Of a stretch of DNA of 64,000 nucleotides, positions 19,869 to 29,739 are shown piece after piece. Source of the stretch: Candidatus Nitrosocosmicus agrestis. GTDB lineage: Archaea; Thermoproteota; Nitrososphaeria; Nitrososphaerales; Nitrososphaeraceae. Position 1 is the stretch's first letter. Each line of letters begins with the position of its first letter. The stretch covers positions 26,175-90,174 of the forward strand of contig NZ_VUYS01000015.1 in assembly GCF_008389435.1 (NCBI RefSeq), given 5' to 3'. The position numbers and the translations under genes are program-made. A model generated the notes under the pieces. The model ran no database searches. It saw only the letters and a program-made list of their open reading frames with translations, and was not told the origin of the DNA.

Positions 19869-20408
19869 ATGTTCAAAAAGACTAAAAAGGTGTGGACAAA
19901 GAAGCGAATTATGCTGATTATTTTAGTATCGATAAGCTACGCCACGTGGTTTGACTTTCTTGATTCCATAGCTTATTGTCCGGCAAGTAATATACCAATA
20001 AATTGCTTATCCATTGGCGAGGTATTTGGAGGCAATCATCTTTATCAGCCTTGGAATATTATTGGACATTTCATACCAGCTTTATTCATGTTCTTTCTCA
20101 AACCATTAAAAATAGAGTATTTCATTGCAGTGTTCTTACTTTCGACAGTGGTCATGGATTCACCCATATGGGGGATTGAGAGACTTTTACACGGAAATTT
20201 ATTATGGGCAGAAGATCATATACCTACAACTAGTATTGTTGAGTGGATAAAATATTATTACAATCCGATCGGTATGTATGGTGTCTGGGACCATGATTGG
20301 ATATTTGAGAATTTCCCTTCCGCAGCAGTGATATTTTGGAGCCTTGTTATACGGATAGCAGTGGTAATTTCACTAATTTATGTTGAAAAAAAAATCAATA
20401 AAGAATAA
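19869..20408 (+). CDS. Multi-pass membrane protein of unknown family
   Basis: 179 residues from the ATG at 19869 (MFKKTKKVWTKKR). A TTG at 19836 is in frame but would precede the basic start of helix 1. Hydrophobic helices lie at about residues 15-33, 63-78, 84-100 and 155-174 (SAAVIFWSLVIRIAVVISLI). The loops are rich in Trp and His (HLYQPWNIIGH, ERLLHGNLLWAEDH, GVWDHDWIFEN), which could bind a metal or cofactor. No family is recognised. Confidence 0.65.
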   Translation: MFKKTKKVWTKKRIMLIILVSISYATWFDFLDSIAYCPASNIPINCLSIGEVFGGNHLYQPWNIIGHFIPALFMFFLKPLKIEYFIAVFLLSTVVMDSPIWGIERLLHGNLLWAEDHIPTTSIVEWIKYYYNPIGMYGVWDHDWIFENFPSAAVIFWSLVIRIAVVISLIYVEKKINKE

Positions 20409-20742
20409 CAACATCTTCAAAGCGATTATCATGTTCTTGCTAATGCTTAGACTATTATGAAAAGTTACATTGAAGAAGCGAGTTGAATGTGTGGTAAGAA
20501 CTTACGCAGTAGCAATGATCCTGTAATAATTGAACTTGACTAGCGTTGTATTATACATCATCAGTAGCTTGGTACATTGGAGTTGGTTCTAATATCGGTG
20601 AGATTTCTTAATTGCAGAAGAAATACAATAAAAGATACCCTTTTAAGGTAACATCATATGACTAAAAATATTCTTTTCAAAATTCCCCCATAGTAAATTT
20701 GTTCGAGCATACTAAATTATCTTCAAACGCTTTGAATAGAGA
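20409..20742. other. Intergenic, nothing recognised
   Basis: About 330 bases between converging units. Confidence 0.35.
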
Positions 20743-20997
20743 TCATCCATATCGTAACTCATTTTGTAAGTTATCCATAAGTTCATAATAATTATCAAAT
20801 AACAGACAATGCTCTTTAAGATTATCTGTTACAGAAGTCAGTGTTACATATAACCCAGCATCCGCATATTCATAAGCTATATTCGGGCTACTATATTGAT
20901 GAAACCAATGTTTCTTAAAGGTAATCAATCCGATAGAATTTTTGAACATTTCATTGTACATTTGATTTCGATTTAAATAACCTTGATATACCAACAT
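20743..20997 (-). pseudogene. C-terminal fragment of a glycosyltransferase
   Basis: An 84-residue frame matching the sugar-nucleotide-binding end of a GT-B (group 1) glycosyltransferase. It has YQGYLNRNQMYNEMFKNSIG, GLITFKKHW, then SSPNIAYEYADAGLYV, which fits the P-N-K-x-x-E-Y-x-x-A-G family motif. Everything N-terminal is missing and upstream DNA does not read on. It is a truncated remnant rather than a working enzyme. Confidence 0.6.
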
Positions 20998-21212
20998 TAA
21001 ACTGAAGATTATTTTTCAATTCATTTAGCAGTCAACATTTTATAGACAATTTATAATATCCAGTAACAGTTTTGACTTGCAGGGTTTCGATTTAAGGTTG
21101 TATGGAATCCAACAATCTTGTCAACACATCTAATAGATTTTCCATCAAATTTTTGAAAAGGTAGTTGATAGTAAAGCACAAAGATATAAACATGTAATAG
21201 AGATGTAGAATT

Positions 21213-21443
21213 ATGAAAACATTTATCATCAAGACCTATGGCATAATGTTTTTACTTACAGGAGTGTTAGTTGGTTCGCTCTTCTATCCAGAAGATACGA
21301 AGGCTACCGTATTAGATGGTATAGACGAACCTACAGGAAATGCATATAAGGATGTTTACATTGCTGAAGAAGAAAACACCACTATCCTGTCGGGAACAAA
21401 TCAAACAGTGAATACGAATGGTAGTTCAGTCATTCAATCGTAA
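21213..21443 (+). CDS. Small secreted protein of unknown function
   Basis: 76 residues. The signal peptide (MKTFIIKTYGIMFLLTGVLV) is cleaved probably after the KATV region. The mature part is acidic and polar (DEPTGNAYKD, AEEENTT) and rich in Asn/Thr at its end. The ATG at 21213 fits. The family is not recognised. Confidence 0.55.
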   Translation: MKTFIIKTYGIMFLLTGVLVGSLFYPEDTKATVLDGIDEPTGNAYKDVYIAEEENTTILSGTNQTVNTNGSSVIQS

Positions 21444-21775
21444 TGACATATATCAAATTTCTATCACTATCTGTTATATTTTTATTTTGAGAACCAGATA
21501 TTAAAATCAATATCTTGTGTATTTTTGAAATCCAGAATATCAGTTTTTTTAGAGTGGAATGTATGAGGTATTAGAGAAATGCATTTCCGATAGTTATAGG
21601 GATCAAGCTTTATCGCATTAGGATTGGTTCAAGGCGGTATGTATTCTAATAATTAAAATTTCTTGCCACTTTTGGTTAAGTATCCGCACAAAAATTTTTT
21701 AATTTAATGGGGATTACTACTAAGGAGATATAATCCAACAGGATTCAAAAAAAGAATATCCAAAAATCACCAACA
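21444..21775. other. Intergenic, nothing recognised
   Basis: About 330 bases between converging genes. Confidence 0.35.
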
Positions 21776-21982
21776 TTAGTAATCTTTCACTTCTTCTTTG
21801 AACTTTTCCTTGTCATATTCTGTACCCATATCCTTATCTGGATCCTTTATCTTGTTCGCCATAGCCTTAGCACCAGCTTTAATTTTGTCTCCGGCTTCGT
21901 CTAAGGTGTTTTCTGTGTCATCAGCGGCATCGTGAACATCGTCTTGAAGGTCATCTTTTCTATTAAGTGGTTCTTCTGACAT
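21776..21982 (-). CDS. Small hydrophilic (LEA-like) protein
   Basis: 68 residues, nearly all charged or small: KDDLQDDVHDAADDTENTLD, then EAGDKIKAGAKAMANKIKD. The periodic Ala/Lys/Asp pattern predicts an amphipathic or disordered helix like LEA or CsbD stress proteins. It resembles the 52-residue protein at 18405. It is probably cytosolic and stress-related by analogy only. Confidence 0.65.
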   Translation of the reverse strand: MSEEPLNRKDDLQDDVHDAADDTENTLDEAGDKIKAGAKAMANKIKDPDKDMGTEYDKEKFKEEVKDY

Positions 21983-22458
21983 TGTATTTGTTAGTATAAC
22001 ATTCTTTATATCCTATATTGATCGATTTTTTAGAATTTAAAGTCTTGATTTACTATTGATTATTAAATATAGAATTACCAAGCTCGTTAAGATTGGTTCA
22101 AAATAGAGTACTTTACTAATTCCCTCACACTTTTTATTATTACTCTAATTGAATTATGGCTGTTTACTATGAAGTATTACTGTTTATTTGTTAATATCCA
22201 ATTTATTATTTTAAGAGCCTTATTATTTACTATTGTATAATAACACAAGCGATCATTTCATTTGGGTATTCAGATATCCTTGCTGATTTCAGTATTGTAA
22301 TAAGATCATACAAGAAATTGTTCCAATATACTGTTAAAAGAAATAACTAATTATCATGGATAGAACCATGCCAATCTTATGAAATTAAGGTTGGAATTAA
22401 AATAATGAGACTTTCTGAATCAAATGATAAATAAGAATAAGAATTTTGGGTGATTCAA
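21983..22458. other. Intergenic, nothing recognised
   Basis: About 475 AT-rich bases upstream of the small hydrophilic protein gene and beyond the stop of the dead gene that follows. Confidence 0.35.
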
Positions 22459-22846
22459 TCATACCCTCACTGTTAGATATTTTGGACCTTTCTTGGGACT
22501 ATTTGAAATCTCAAAACAATCATATCTTTCGCCATTATACTCATCTACTACACATAGATGAAAATCCTCTTTTGCATCAATTAAATGAACGGCATATCAA
22601 TGTTAGTTGTATACTGCACATCCGGACTAGCAGGATCATCATCGTACATTGCATCAATCAAATCAATATTGTCTCACGCGTATTGCATATATTCTTAGAT
22701 ATATACGCTTACATCATTAGACCCATTTCTTGAACTGTCTACAAAAGTCCCCTCCACTATAAAGTTGCCCTTTTGATCATACGTGGTCAGAACTAATGCA
22801 AAAACCAGCAAGATTGATGCTGCCAATACAATCGCCTTTTAATCAT
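22459..22846 (-). pseudogene. Decayed secreted-protein gene
   Basis: Read on the minus strand from the ATG at 22846. One base must be added in the A4 run at 22837-22840 to continue MIKKAIVLAASILLVFALVL, a signal peptide. The frame then gives YDQKGNFIVEGTFVDSS, passes a TAA and a TGA, and continues IDLIDAMYDDDPASPDVQYT. After another shift it reads HLIDAKEDFHLCVVDEYNGE and ends KGPKYLTVRV at 22459. Two frameshifts and two nonsense codons make it dead. The intact protein would have been about 130 residues and exported. Confidence 0.6.
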
Positions 22847-23899
22847 GTGAATATAATAGTACCTTCTTTCATATTTAACAATTGTTAATCATTCCCAAAA
22901 ACATGTTAAAATATATCTTCTGCAATTCTTATTTAATTCAAAGGATTATTTCTTCATAAAAAGAATTTTGATTAGTGTTGATTAATAGTTTATGCCTATT
23001 AGGATCAAGGTCTTAGTGTAGTAGAGTTGATGACAACAAACAGACAAGCTGAAACCACAACATCTCATCTCAACAACGAGCCAATAACCTAAAGAGTTGG
23101 TTATAAGAATAACTATCAATTAGAATTTAATTTAATCTGATAGATATTTAGAATACAAGTGGTAGAAGTTCTGAACCGTGTAACTGATAGAGAACACTTA
23201 TATAATTGGAAATAAGTTATAAAGCAGTTTCTCAACTAAAAAAGAGCATCACCAATTGATTGACAAATAAATTAAAAAGAAACATGATAAAGTCAAATGA
23301 AAGTAAAAGCAGTTGAAAGAATTTATTTAGCTGATTTGGATAACACTTTCCTAATACAGTCTTTTATGTTACTAAAAGGTATTAAGAACTTAAATAATAT
23401 TAAGAATAAATTCAAAACAGCAGAGTAATCCAAAAATAATTTAAGATGGATATCTCAAAGGAAAATCACAGACTTGTATAATGATCAGAGAAGACAAAGT
23501 AAACAGTTGGAGTAAGTTAAATGACCTAAACTACAGGCATGATAACCTAATGCATGGATACGGTAAGGTGTTACCTGACAGAGAAAATGATAAAGATTGA
23601 TAGGATATGTGAATTAGATAGGATCAAATAAACAATAATTGCAGTTTCTAGAGATTTGCTACCTAAATAGAATATAAAGAAAGACCTTGAACACATTTTT
23701 TAGATAAAGATTTACTTTTATGAAGATGGATTACGGATGATATAAAATATATTAAATATATAAACAGAGAGAATTGTTGACCGCAGAGGAATGAACCTAT
23801 TTAGAGTTTCTTATTATGTTTTATTTCAAACCATCGATCAAAAACATAGATCATAGTTTCCAAAGAGGGTACAAGTAAATTCATAATAGTTATATCATG
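22847..23899. other. Intergenic, 1 kb
   Basis: No recognised gene. One 43-codon frame on the plus strand (23297-23428, starting MKVKAVERIYLADLD) is possible but has no supporting motif. The composition is uniformly AT-rich. Confidence 0.35.
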
Positions 23900-24715
23900 T
23901 CAAAATGGTTTAAAATCAACCAGTCCTGGAATGTCTAAGAGATCAACTTCATTTGCCATTTTTGTGGCTTGCTCTGTTTCTTCATCCTCATTCATACACT
24001 TATGATAAAATACACAGTATGGACACTTGCTGGTTCTTATTTTCATATTAAGTCTAGGAAGTACAGACACGTCCGCTTCTTTAAGAGCCTTTACAAATAG
24101 GTTTTTCCTACGCATCATTTCATTTTTGAAAAGCTCTCTTGCTATATCATCTTTAGGTAACAATACAGACCAGCTTTCGATGTGCGGACCTTTACCGTTG
24201 AAGGGACGGAAAAAATAATCACCTTTTTCATCCGATTTTATCCAACGCATCTCCCTGCTACTATATCTGATTGATATGATCCCTTTTTCGATACCAGTTA
24301 TAGTAAGATAATAAAGCAACTGTCTAAGATATGATTTGAATCGTTGATCCGTAATATCTAAACTCCTGGTACTTTGAGTATCCTTTAACTCAACAATTAC
24401 ATCTTTATCCAAAATATCCGGATGGGCAATTAAACCATCGAATTCTAAATCAGCCTGTGCTACCCCCATATTGGCCAAGTCTGTAATTACGAATTCGCTA
24501 GATTCTCCCCTGATGAAATGATGTACTGACTCTTCAGAAAGTGGATCGAAATCAGGAAATTTGCGTCCATAGTATTGTTTTCGAATACATGTAGAAGGCA
24601 AGATGTCAGAAACATGTACTTCCTCCTCAGACCTTTTTCTATTTTCATATCTGGATCTTAGAGAATTCTTTAAAAGATCCGTAAATTTAAAGTCTGAGCG
24701 AATAACTATGGTCAT
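23900..24715 (-). CDS. Cas4-like PD-(D/E)XK nuclease with Fe-S cysteines
   Basis: 271 residues. The nuclease core is readable: HPD with Asp100, VELKD with Glu109 and Lys111, and QLLYYLT with Gln132, matching the D-ExK-Q pattern of Cas4/RecB-family exonucleases. Cys43 near the N-terminus and a C-terminal trio (Cys231, Cys234, Cys240 in SKCPYCVFYHKC) fit the four cysteines that hold a 4Fe-4S cluster in Cas4 and AddB. The length is slightly above typical Cas4. No cas1, cas2 or CRISPR array is in the window, so this is a stand-alone copy, probably for DNA repair or processing. Confidence 0.85.
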   Translation of the reverse strand: MTIVIRSDFKFTDLLKNSLRSRYENRKRSEEEVHVSDILPSTCIRKQYYGRKFPDFDPLSEESVHHFIRGESSEFVITDLANMGVAQADLEFDGLIAHPDILDKDVIVELKDTQSTRSLDITDQRFKSYLRQLLYYLTITGIEKGIISIRYSSREMRWIKSDEKGDYFFRPFNGKGPHIESWSVLLPKDDIARELFKNEMMRRKNLFVKALKEADVSVLPRLNMKIRTSKCPYCVFYHKCMNEDEETEQATKMANEVDLLDIPGLVDFKPF

Positions 24716-25060
24716 AACAGCGTTGTATTTAACCCATTATTACAATTTAACATTTCTTTTAAGTCGCCAAATCATCTCAATAATGCTAATTTGTTAAAAA
24801 GTTTAAAAGGTTACCCAATGAAATAAAACTGTACATGGCGCTGTTAACTGGTAGAATATAACTAAATTTGGAAGAGTTGGGATAATGTTCTCCCAGTATC
24901 AGGGTTCAAATACATAGTGCAATAATTTAGTTATTATTAACTGGCTGGATAAGAATGCATTTGTCTGTAAATGCATATAGAATAAACATTATACCAAAGT
25001 CTGATAATCCCTAAGTACACTTAAATAATTTTTTGTACATTTATAAAATGTATAGGATCT
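24716..25060. other. Intergenic with structured elements
   Basis: About 345 bases between divergent genes. It contains a GGGA...TCCC hairpin followed by GGGTTCAAAT (24878-24910), which resembles part of a tRNA but does not fold as one, and a separate perfect hairpin at 24955-24976. Confidence 0.4.
24955..24976. other. Perfect 8-bp hairpin
   Basis: ATGCATTT and AAATGCAT flank the loop GTCTGT. It lies upstream of both divergent genes, so it is not a terminator of either. A regulatory or chance palindrome is possible. Confidence 0.4.
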
Positions 25061-25333
25061 ATGCCTAATTGTTTTAAATTAAGAATTGTGGTATATGTAA
25101 TTATTTATGGTATCAGTATTTCAAGTTTATCACCATTACAAAACATGACGGTTGGGTACTATAACGAAAAGCTGACGTACAAGGTCCAACCTTACAATGA
25201 GAATCTCGAGACCCAAATGAAGCAGATATCAACATTAAACGACACAAAATACAAGTATATTTTAGTATCTTCCATTAGTGTCATACAGTCAAAAAATACT
25301 GAACCCAAACACCACCATTTCAGATTCAAATAA
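25061..25333 (+). pseudogene. N-terminal export segment, out of frame with the propeller gene
   Basis: An ATG at 25061 opens a hydrophobic segment (LRIVVYVIIYGISISSLSPL) followed by about 60 polar residues, ending at 25333. The next frame, open from 25264, encodes the mature beta-propeller and lacks its own signal. Removing one A from the A6 run at 25291-25296 would fuse them (VIQSKILNPNTTIS). The two are therefore probably one exported protein whose gene carries a frameshift. Confidence 0.5.
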
Positions 25334-26282
25334 CCAAAACATTACTTTACGAGAGTATCCCGTTCCTGAAAGCTCAAGACCTCATAACGTTGCACCTGCC
25401 ACATCAATGCCTTACGTCAATAGCAATGTCTCAATGAATCTGTTGAAAGATATTGTGTGGTACACGGCACAGTCTTCTGGCGAACTTGGAAAATTAAATA
25501 TTTCTACCGGAGAGACTTCACATATTTTCCTCGGCAAAGGATCAGCTCCTCATAGGGTTATAGCAGGTCCTGATGGTGCGCCATGGATTACTGATGGAGG
25601 GTTAAATGCTATAGTTAGAGTGGATCCTTTTACAGAAAATGTTACCATATATCCACTTCCACAAAGTGCCGAGTATGCAAATCTCAATACTGCTGCATTT
25701 GACAAGAATGGAACTTTGTGTTTTACAGGTCAGAGTGGAATTTATGGAAGGTTATTTCCATCGACAGGTGTCATCGATATATTTGATGCACCAAAAGGCA
25801 CAGGTCCTTATGGGATCACAAATACACCAGACGGATCAATATACTATGCATCACTAGCAGGTAATTATGTAGGACGTGTAGATACAAATACAGGAAAAGT
25901 AACCATTTTGGAACCCCTTACACCAGAGCAAGGGTCTAGAAGAGTCTGGTCCGATTCTGAGGGAAATATTTGGGTATCAGAATGGAATGCAGGGCAGTTG
26001 GGAAAGTATGATCCTCAAACTGCTCAATGGAAGGAATGGAAATTACCAGTGGATAACCCAAAACCATATGCAGCATATGTAGATATAAAGGACAAGGTAT
26101 GGATTAGCGATTTTGGCTCCAATTCGATATATATATTTGATCCTCTAAACGAAACTTTCATTAAATTTGAAATTCCTAGCCCAGAAGCCAACGTAAGACA
26201 GATTCTTGGAATAGAAGGCGAAATTTGGGGAGCAGAATCAGGAACCGACCACATATTGTTAATAAAAACTAAAGACCAATGA
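25278..26282 (+). CDS. Streptogramin-lyase-like (Vgb/NHL) beta-propeller
   Basis: 334 residues of repeating blades: VWYTAQSSGELGKLN, PWITDGGLNAIVRVD, SIYYASLAGNYVGRVD, NIWVSEWNAGQLGKYD and VWISDFGSNSIYIFD. These match virginiamycin B lyase/NHL propellers, with the family-type WVSEWNAGQLGKYDP. In archaea such proteins are mostly exported with unknown ligands, and true antibiotic lyase activity is unproven. The listed start (GTG) is nominal, since the export segment lies upstream in another frame. Confidence 0.75.
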   Translation: MSYSQKILNPNTTISDSNNQNITLREYPVPESSRPHNVAPATSMPYVNSNVSMNLLKDIVWYTAQSSGELGKLNISTGETSHIFLGKGSAPHRVIAGPDGAPWITDGGLNAIVRVDPFTENVTIYPLPQSAEYANLNTAAFDKNGTLCFTGQSGIYGRLFPSTGVIDIFDAPKGTGPYGITNTPDGSIYYASLAGNYVGRVDTNTGKVTILEPLTPEQGSRRVWSDSEGNIWVSEWNAGQLGKYDPQTAQWKEWKLPVDNPKPYAAYVDIKDKVWISDFGSNSIYIFDPLNETFIKFEIPSPEANVRQILGIEGEIWGAESGTDHILLIKTKDQ

Positions 26283-26589
26283 ATAGCCCCTAGCCTCTGA
26301 CATGCTTATTTTATTGTTAAACATATGGAAGATTCCAATGAACCTACAGAATCTGCCAGTTTTTAGCTATAGAAACACATCTACTGTTAATATGATTGAC
26401 CAGCATTGCTCCAGTATAAAGATAAAAGTTTACACTCTCTCAATCATAGTATCATCATCAATACAAGTTTCATTGAGATTGGGAGTAGGATATGAACAAG
26501 GTCAAATGGAATCCATAATGATTATTGTCTGTATCAAAAAAAAGACCACAAAAAATAAAAAAATGATTGTTTTCTTATCCAAATTACCC
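26283..26589. other. Intergenic between converging genes
   Basis: About 305 bases. An open frame here (26302-26646 +) runs into the 3' end of the opposite gene and has no protein character. Confidence 0.4.
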
Positions 26590-27186
26590 TTAATTTTTCT
26601 TTTTATTATAATGGAGCAAAACTGTTCCAGAGTCAAATGCTATTGATTCAACAAGCGATAGTTTACGAACCTCTTTTAAATCATTAAATATGGTCTTTCC
26701 ATTCCCGATTACGACAGGATTGACAAATAAATAATATTCATCAATCAAGTTTTCCCTAATCAAGGAAGAATCAAATGAAGCACCACCGTAAACTATGATA
26801 TCACCACGACCTTTTTGGTTCTTTAACTTTGTAATTTCTTCCCTAAGTTCACCAGTTGCTATTTCAGTATTGGGCCACTCTGATTTATCGAGTGTTTTAG
26901 TAAACACTATCTTTGGCGTATCAATCATTTTTTTGGCAAACAAGTACTCTTTGTCTTTAGGTCTTTTTAAAACATCAGACCAATAAGAAATGAATTCATG
27001 GGTCATTTTTCTCCCTAGGAGGACAGTATCAACTGGTTCATGTAATCTATCTTCATATGCTCGAAGTTTTTCATTCCAAGTAAAATCTATCCAGTCCATT
27101 TCATTATTGGGTCCCGCAATGCAGCCATCAACAGACATTTCTACATGTAGTTTTAATTTTCGTGTAGGCTCAGTATTATCACTCAT
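26590..27186 (-). CDS. Dihydrofolate-reductase/RibD-C family protein (intact copy)
   Basis: 198 residues with the RibD C-terminal reductase fold. It has LKLHVEMSVDGCIAGPNNEM at the start, VDTVLLGRKMTHEF, then DIIVYGGASFDSSLI with the nucleotide-binding GG, and LFVNPVVIGNGKTIF near the end. Such proteins (YyaP/YwjB type) reduce pterin- or pyrimidine-like substrates with NADPH; the real substrate is unknown. A strong Shine-Dalgarno sequence precedes the ATG. Two decayed full-length copies lie at 13130 and 60852, so this is the surviving member of a local family. Confidence 0.9.
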   Translation of the reverse strand: MSDNTEPTRKLKLHVEMSVDGCIAGPNNEMDWIDFTWNEKLRAYEDRLHEPVDTVLLGRKMTHEFISYWSDVLKRPKDKEYLFAKKMIDTPKIVFTKTLDKSEWPNTEIATGELREEITKLKNQKGRGDIIVYGGASFDSSLIRENLIDEYYLFVNPVVIGNGKTIFNDLKEVRKLSLVESIAFDSGTVLLHYNKKKN

Positions 27187-27190
27187 CTAC

Positions 27191-27199
27191 GCTCCCTCC
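27191..27199 (-). promoter_or_regulatory. Shine-Dalgarno site of the RibD/DHFR gene
   Basis: GGAGGGAGC on the minus strand, four bases before the ATG at 27186. The decayed copy at 60852-61470 keeps a similar GGAGGGAAG before its ATG, so the site predates the duplication. Confidence 0.6.
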
Positions 27200-27568
27200 C
27201 CAATTCAATTTGAAGATCCTGTTTTCTTTTTTTGATAAACATACGTCACCTAACAAAAATTCCAGTAAATAAGGAGTAATCATAAATAATAAGGCATCAA
27301 TGGTTCTATTAAGTATGGACGGGATCAAAAGTATATCGTATTTTTTCCGCAAAAAAACCCTTCATGCTGCTATGGTTCTCTGATTCAACTTTAAATATCA
27401 TATTTAGTGTTTTGAAATAACATGTTGTTTGAGTTCAGCAATGTTTTAGACAGATATTAAAAGTGGGTTAAGACAGACAGGAATCTAAAAAAAACAAAGA
27501 CTAGTAAAATCAAGTAAGGTTAAAGACATGTCAATATAGTTAACCTTTTTTACACAATAATTACTGAC

Positions 27569-27718
27569 ATGTCATCGATTAATGATAGTGGAGAAAATGA
27601 GTTTGTGTATGAGGAATCTAATATGGTAGGAATGTCCGAAAACACCCCAGAGGAAAAGAAAGAAAGAACATTAAAATCAATCAAAAGAGAAATAGAAAAA
27701 CCTGACAAAGACACATAA
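27569..27718 (+). CDS. Small charged protein
   Basis: 49 residues: MSSINDSGENEFVYEESNM, then ENTPEEKKERTLKSIKREIE and a KPDKDT end. It is highly charged with one predicted helix. The even codon bias supports translation, but no family is known. Upstream (27187-27568) about 380 bases hold only promoter-like AT-rich DNA. Confidence 0.45.
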   Translation: MSSINDSGENEFVYEESNMVGMSENTPEEKKERTLKSIKREIEKPDKDT

Positions 27719-27940
27719 GCTTGTAAAATAATATGGATATATTACCACAGAAGAGACTATTTAATTTGGGCGTTAGGGAGCCGTGTTGATACCTCATTTT
27801 ATTCAAAATATCAAAGATAATTGTAGTAAGCAACTTAATATTTATTAAACAAACAAGTCACAAATAAGAACAGAATTGCATTTTGTTAGTCCTTTCGCTA
27901 TCAAGTTAGGAACAAATCTTTTAATGTTTCTACATAACAG

Positions 27941-28412
27941 TCAAGACATAGACATTTTACCAAAATCCCAAGTAGAGAAAAATCTTGGGGCTATTTCAAT
28001 TATTACCCCATCTTCGCTTCTAGAGCGTTCACTAATAGTTTTTGCCATTGGATTATCAAGTGTACCTAAGTACTTCATAATTATCTTATTAGATATTGAC
28101 ATGACTGTCTGAAATTCGTTGGAAATTGTATCTACACCCTTGCCTTTTACGCCTTTATATGGACTGTTTCCATCTTCTATGCAAAATAAATGGTGGGTCT
28201 TTCTCTAACATTTTGACTCTTAGTAGTCCTTTTACCCGTCATAATGAACAATTTTCCTCATTTTTATCATAGTAGAACCATACAGGTTGAATATTAGGAT
28301 CTCCTTTACTATCAAAGGTAGCAAGCTGTAAATTCAATTTACTTTCAAGGAATCGCTCAGCCTCTTCCAATGTCATACTGGGAATTTCAGCACTTGCTTT
28401 AAGAATCTTCAT
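27941..28412 (-). pseudogene. PNPOx-like flavin-binding protein gene with two frameshifts
   Basis: From the ATG at 28412 the frame reads MKILKASAEIPSMTLEEAER, FLESKLNLQLATFDSKGDPN and IQPVWFYYDKNEE, typical of the pyridoxamine-5-phosphate-oxidase-like split-barrel fold. One base is missing at the T4 run 28252-28255 and another near 28176-28182. Restoring both gives TGKRTTKSQNVRERPTIYFA, then GVDTISNEFQTVMSIS and a stop at 27941, about 157 residues in all. Relatives bind FMN, F420 or heme. The decay is slight, so it could be recent or a sequence error. Confidence 0.7.
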
Positions 28413-28980
28413 ATTATTTGAAACCCCTTAGGTAGAATAAAAGTATTGTAGGTAGGAGTTATTACACGGATCTGGAAGTTTATTACCCTATAAACTAAAT
28501 TATAGGTTACAACTTGTTGTCTCTGTCCAAAAATATCTATGCAAGAATAAGAAAGAAAATCGATCTAAAACTAGTCTAGTTAGGTGTGGTATTGTACATT
28601 GATATCGATCCTTCATATAAGATTATTCTTTCTTTTGTTAGGATTTCTTTTTACTTGAGGATTGATCCATCATGTGTTTTTTTAATAATGGATGATTGAA
28701 GGCAAATCTTTTAAAGATCTGATAACTTGTTGTTTCAGTTTTGAAAATGTATACTTATTCAATGATTATCAGATATAAAAAAACATATCAGATTTTAGAT
28801 AAATTCGTAATATCAGTATTTAATAAGATCATCGTAATACGAGTTTCTTTTACCACTAGATTATAAATAACTATTAAATGGTATACGAATCTATTATCAA
28901 TTATTTAACAGGTTAAAATGAGTTTGGCATTACCCTAAATCAAACTATGCCTTATTTGGGTTCAATAATAAAATTATAAT
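28413..28980. other. Intergenic, nothing recognised
   Basis: About 570 AT-rich bases between two leftward units. Confidence 0.35.
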
Positions 28981-29517
28981 TCATTTCTTAGATTGGGAAT
29001 TAAACACAATAACTAAGGAATGTTCTTTTAGCAATGCCTCTTTTGATTTTATATTTAAATCTGCAAAAAGAGTACTTATTAAAGTGCCTATATATAATGA
29101 ACCTTTTCGACCAAGATTATGCTGGATCCTAAATTCGATTTTACCATCGTCTCGAATAACTTTATTTGTAAAATTAGATGCAGAAAACCACAACTTTAAA
29201 ACATCTATAATACTTTCTACATCATTTTTTCCATGAATAAAAGATATAGCGTCCCTCATACCCGTATAGCAGGATGTCTTTGCGGCTTTAACAAGGTCAT
29301 CATCTGACACATGTTCAAAGATATTTCGTACAAAGGGCTTTTGCAAAAAAACAAATCCTATGTCACTTACAAATTGGTCCCAAGATACATACTTTCTAAG
29401 AATATTGTTTATTATTGCAGATACGGTTTTATCCTCGGTAGAAGCTTGAAATTCAATTTTTTCGTAAATTTCAGTCGGTATACGTATTGCAGTATTTGTA
29501 GTCGGTGTTTTTGTCAT
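28981..29517 (-). CDS. Ribbon-helix-helix-type regulator with a C-terminal domain
   Basis: 178 residues. The first 45 (NTAIRIPTEIYEKIEFQAST, then VSAIINNILRKYVSW) follow the Arc/CopG ribbon-helix-helix plan: a strand with IRIP and two helices. The remaining 130 residues are a mixed alpha/beta domain with DDDLVKAAKTSCYTGMRDAI and a final IEFRIQHNLGRKGSLYIG, which I do not recognise but believe recurs in soil Thaumarchaeota. It is likely a DNA-binding regulator. It is not clearly linked to a neighbour. Confidence 0.65.
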   Translation of the reverse strand: MTKTPTTNTAIRIPTEIYEKIEFQASTEDKTVSAIINNILRKYVSWDQFVSDIGFVFLQKPFVRNIFEHVSDDDLVKAAKTSCYTGMRDAISFIHGKNDVESIIDVLKLWFSASNFTNKVIRDDGKIEFRIQHNLGRKGSLYIGTLISTLFADLNIKSKEALLKEHSLVIVFNSQSKK

Positions 29518-29739
29518 GCAGTTTCTTACCTTATTTACAGTGTCTAATATTATTATGCATTGTTATGAATCAGAGAAAATTTTTAATTGGGTATAAAACC
29601 TATCGAAGATCTTAAATTTGGTAGTTTTTTATTTTTTAAAAAAATGAAATATCTAGTCACCTTTGAATCAAATATTCATATAAAGACCATAAAATGGAAT
29701 GCAATATCCATATACTATTCAAACATTACGAAGGCGTCA

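Noticed and set aside
22446..22733. 95-codon plus-strand frame
   Set aside because: It is antisense to the readable remains of a secreted-protein gene (22459-22846), whose sense reading is clearly protein-like.
24834..24920. tRNA-like sequence with ACTGGTAGAAT and GGGTTCAAAT
   Set aside because: The T-arm would need C after TTCAAAT but has A, the T-stem and anticodon stem do not pair, and no 7-nt anticodon loop can be placed. It is not a functional tRNA; a degraded relic is possible.
26302..26646. 114-codon plus-strand frame
   Set aside because: It overlaps the 3' end of the intact RibD/DHFR gene and has low-complexity, non-protein-like composition.
27876..28112. 78-codon plus-strand frame
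   Set aside because: It is antisense to the PNPOx-like gene remains.
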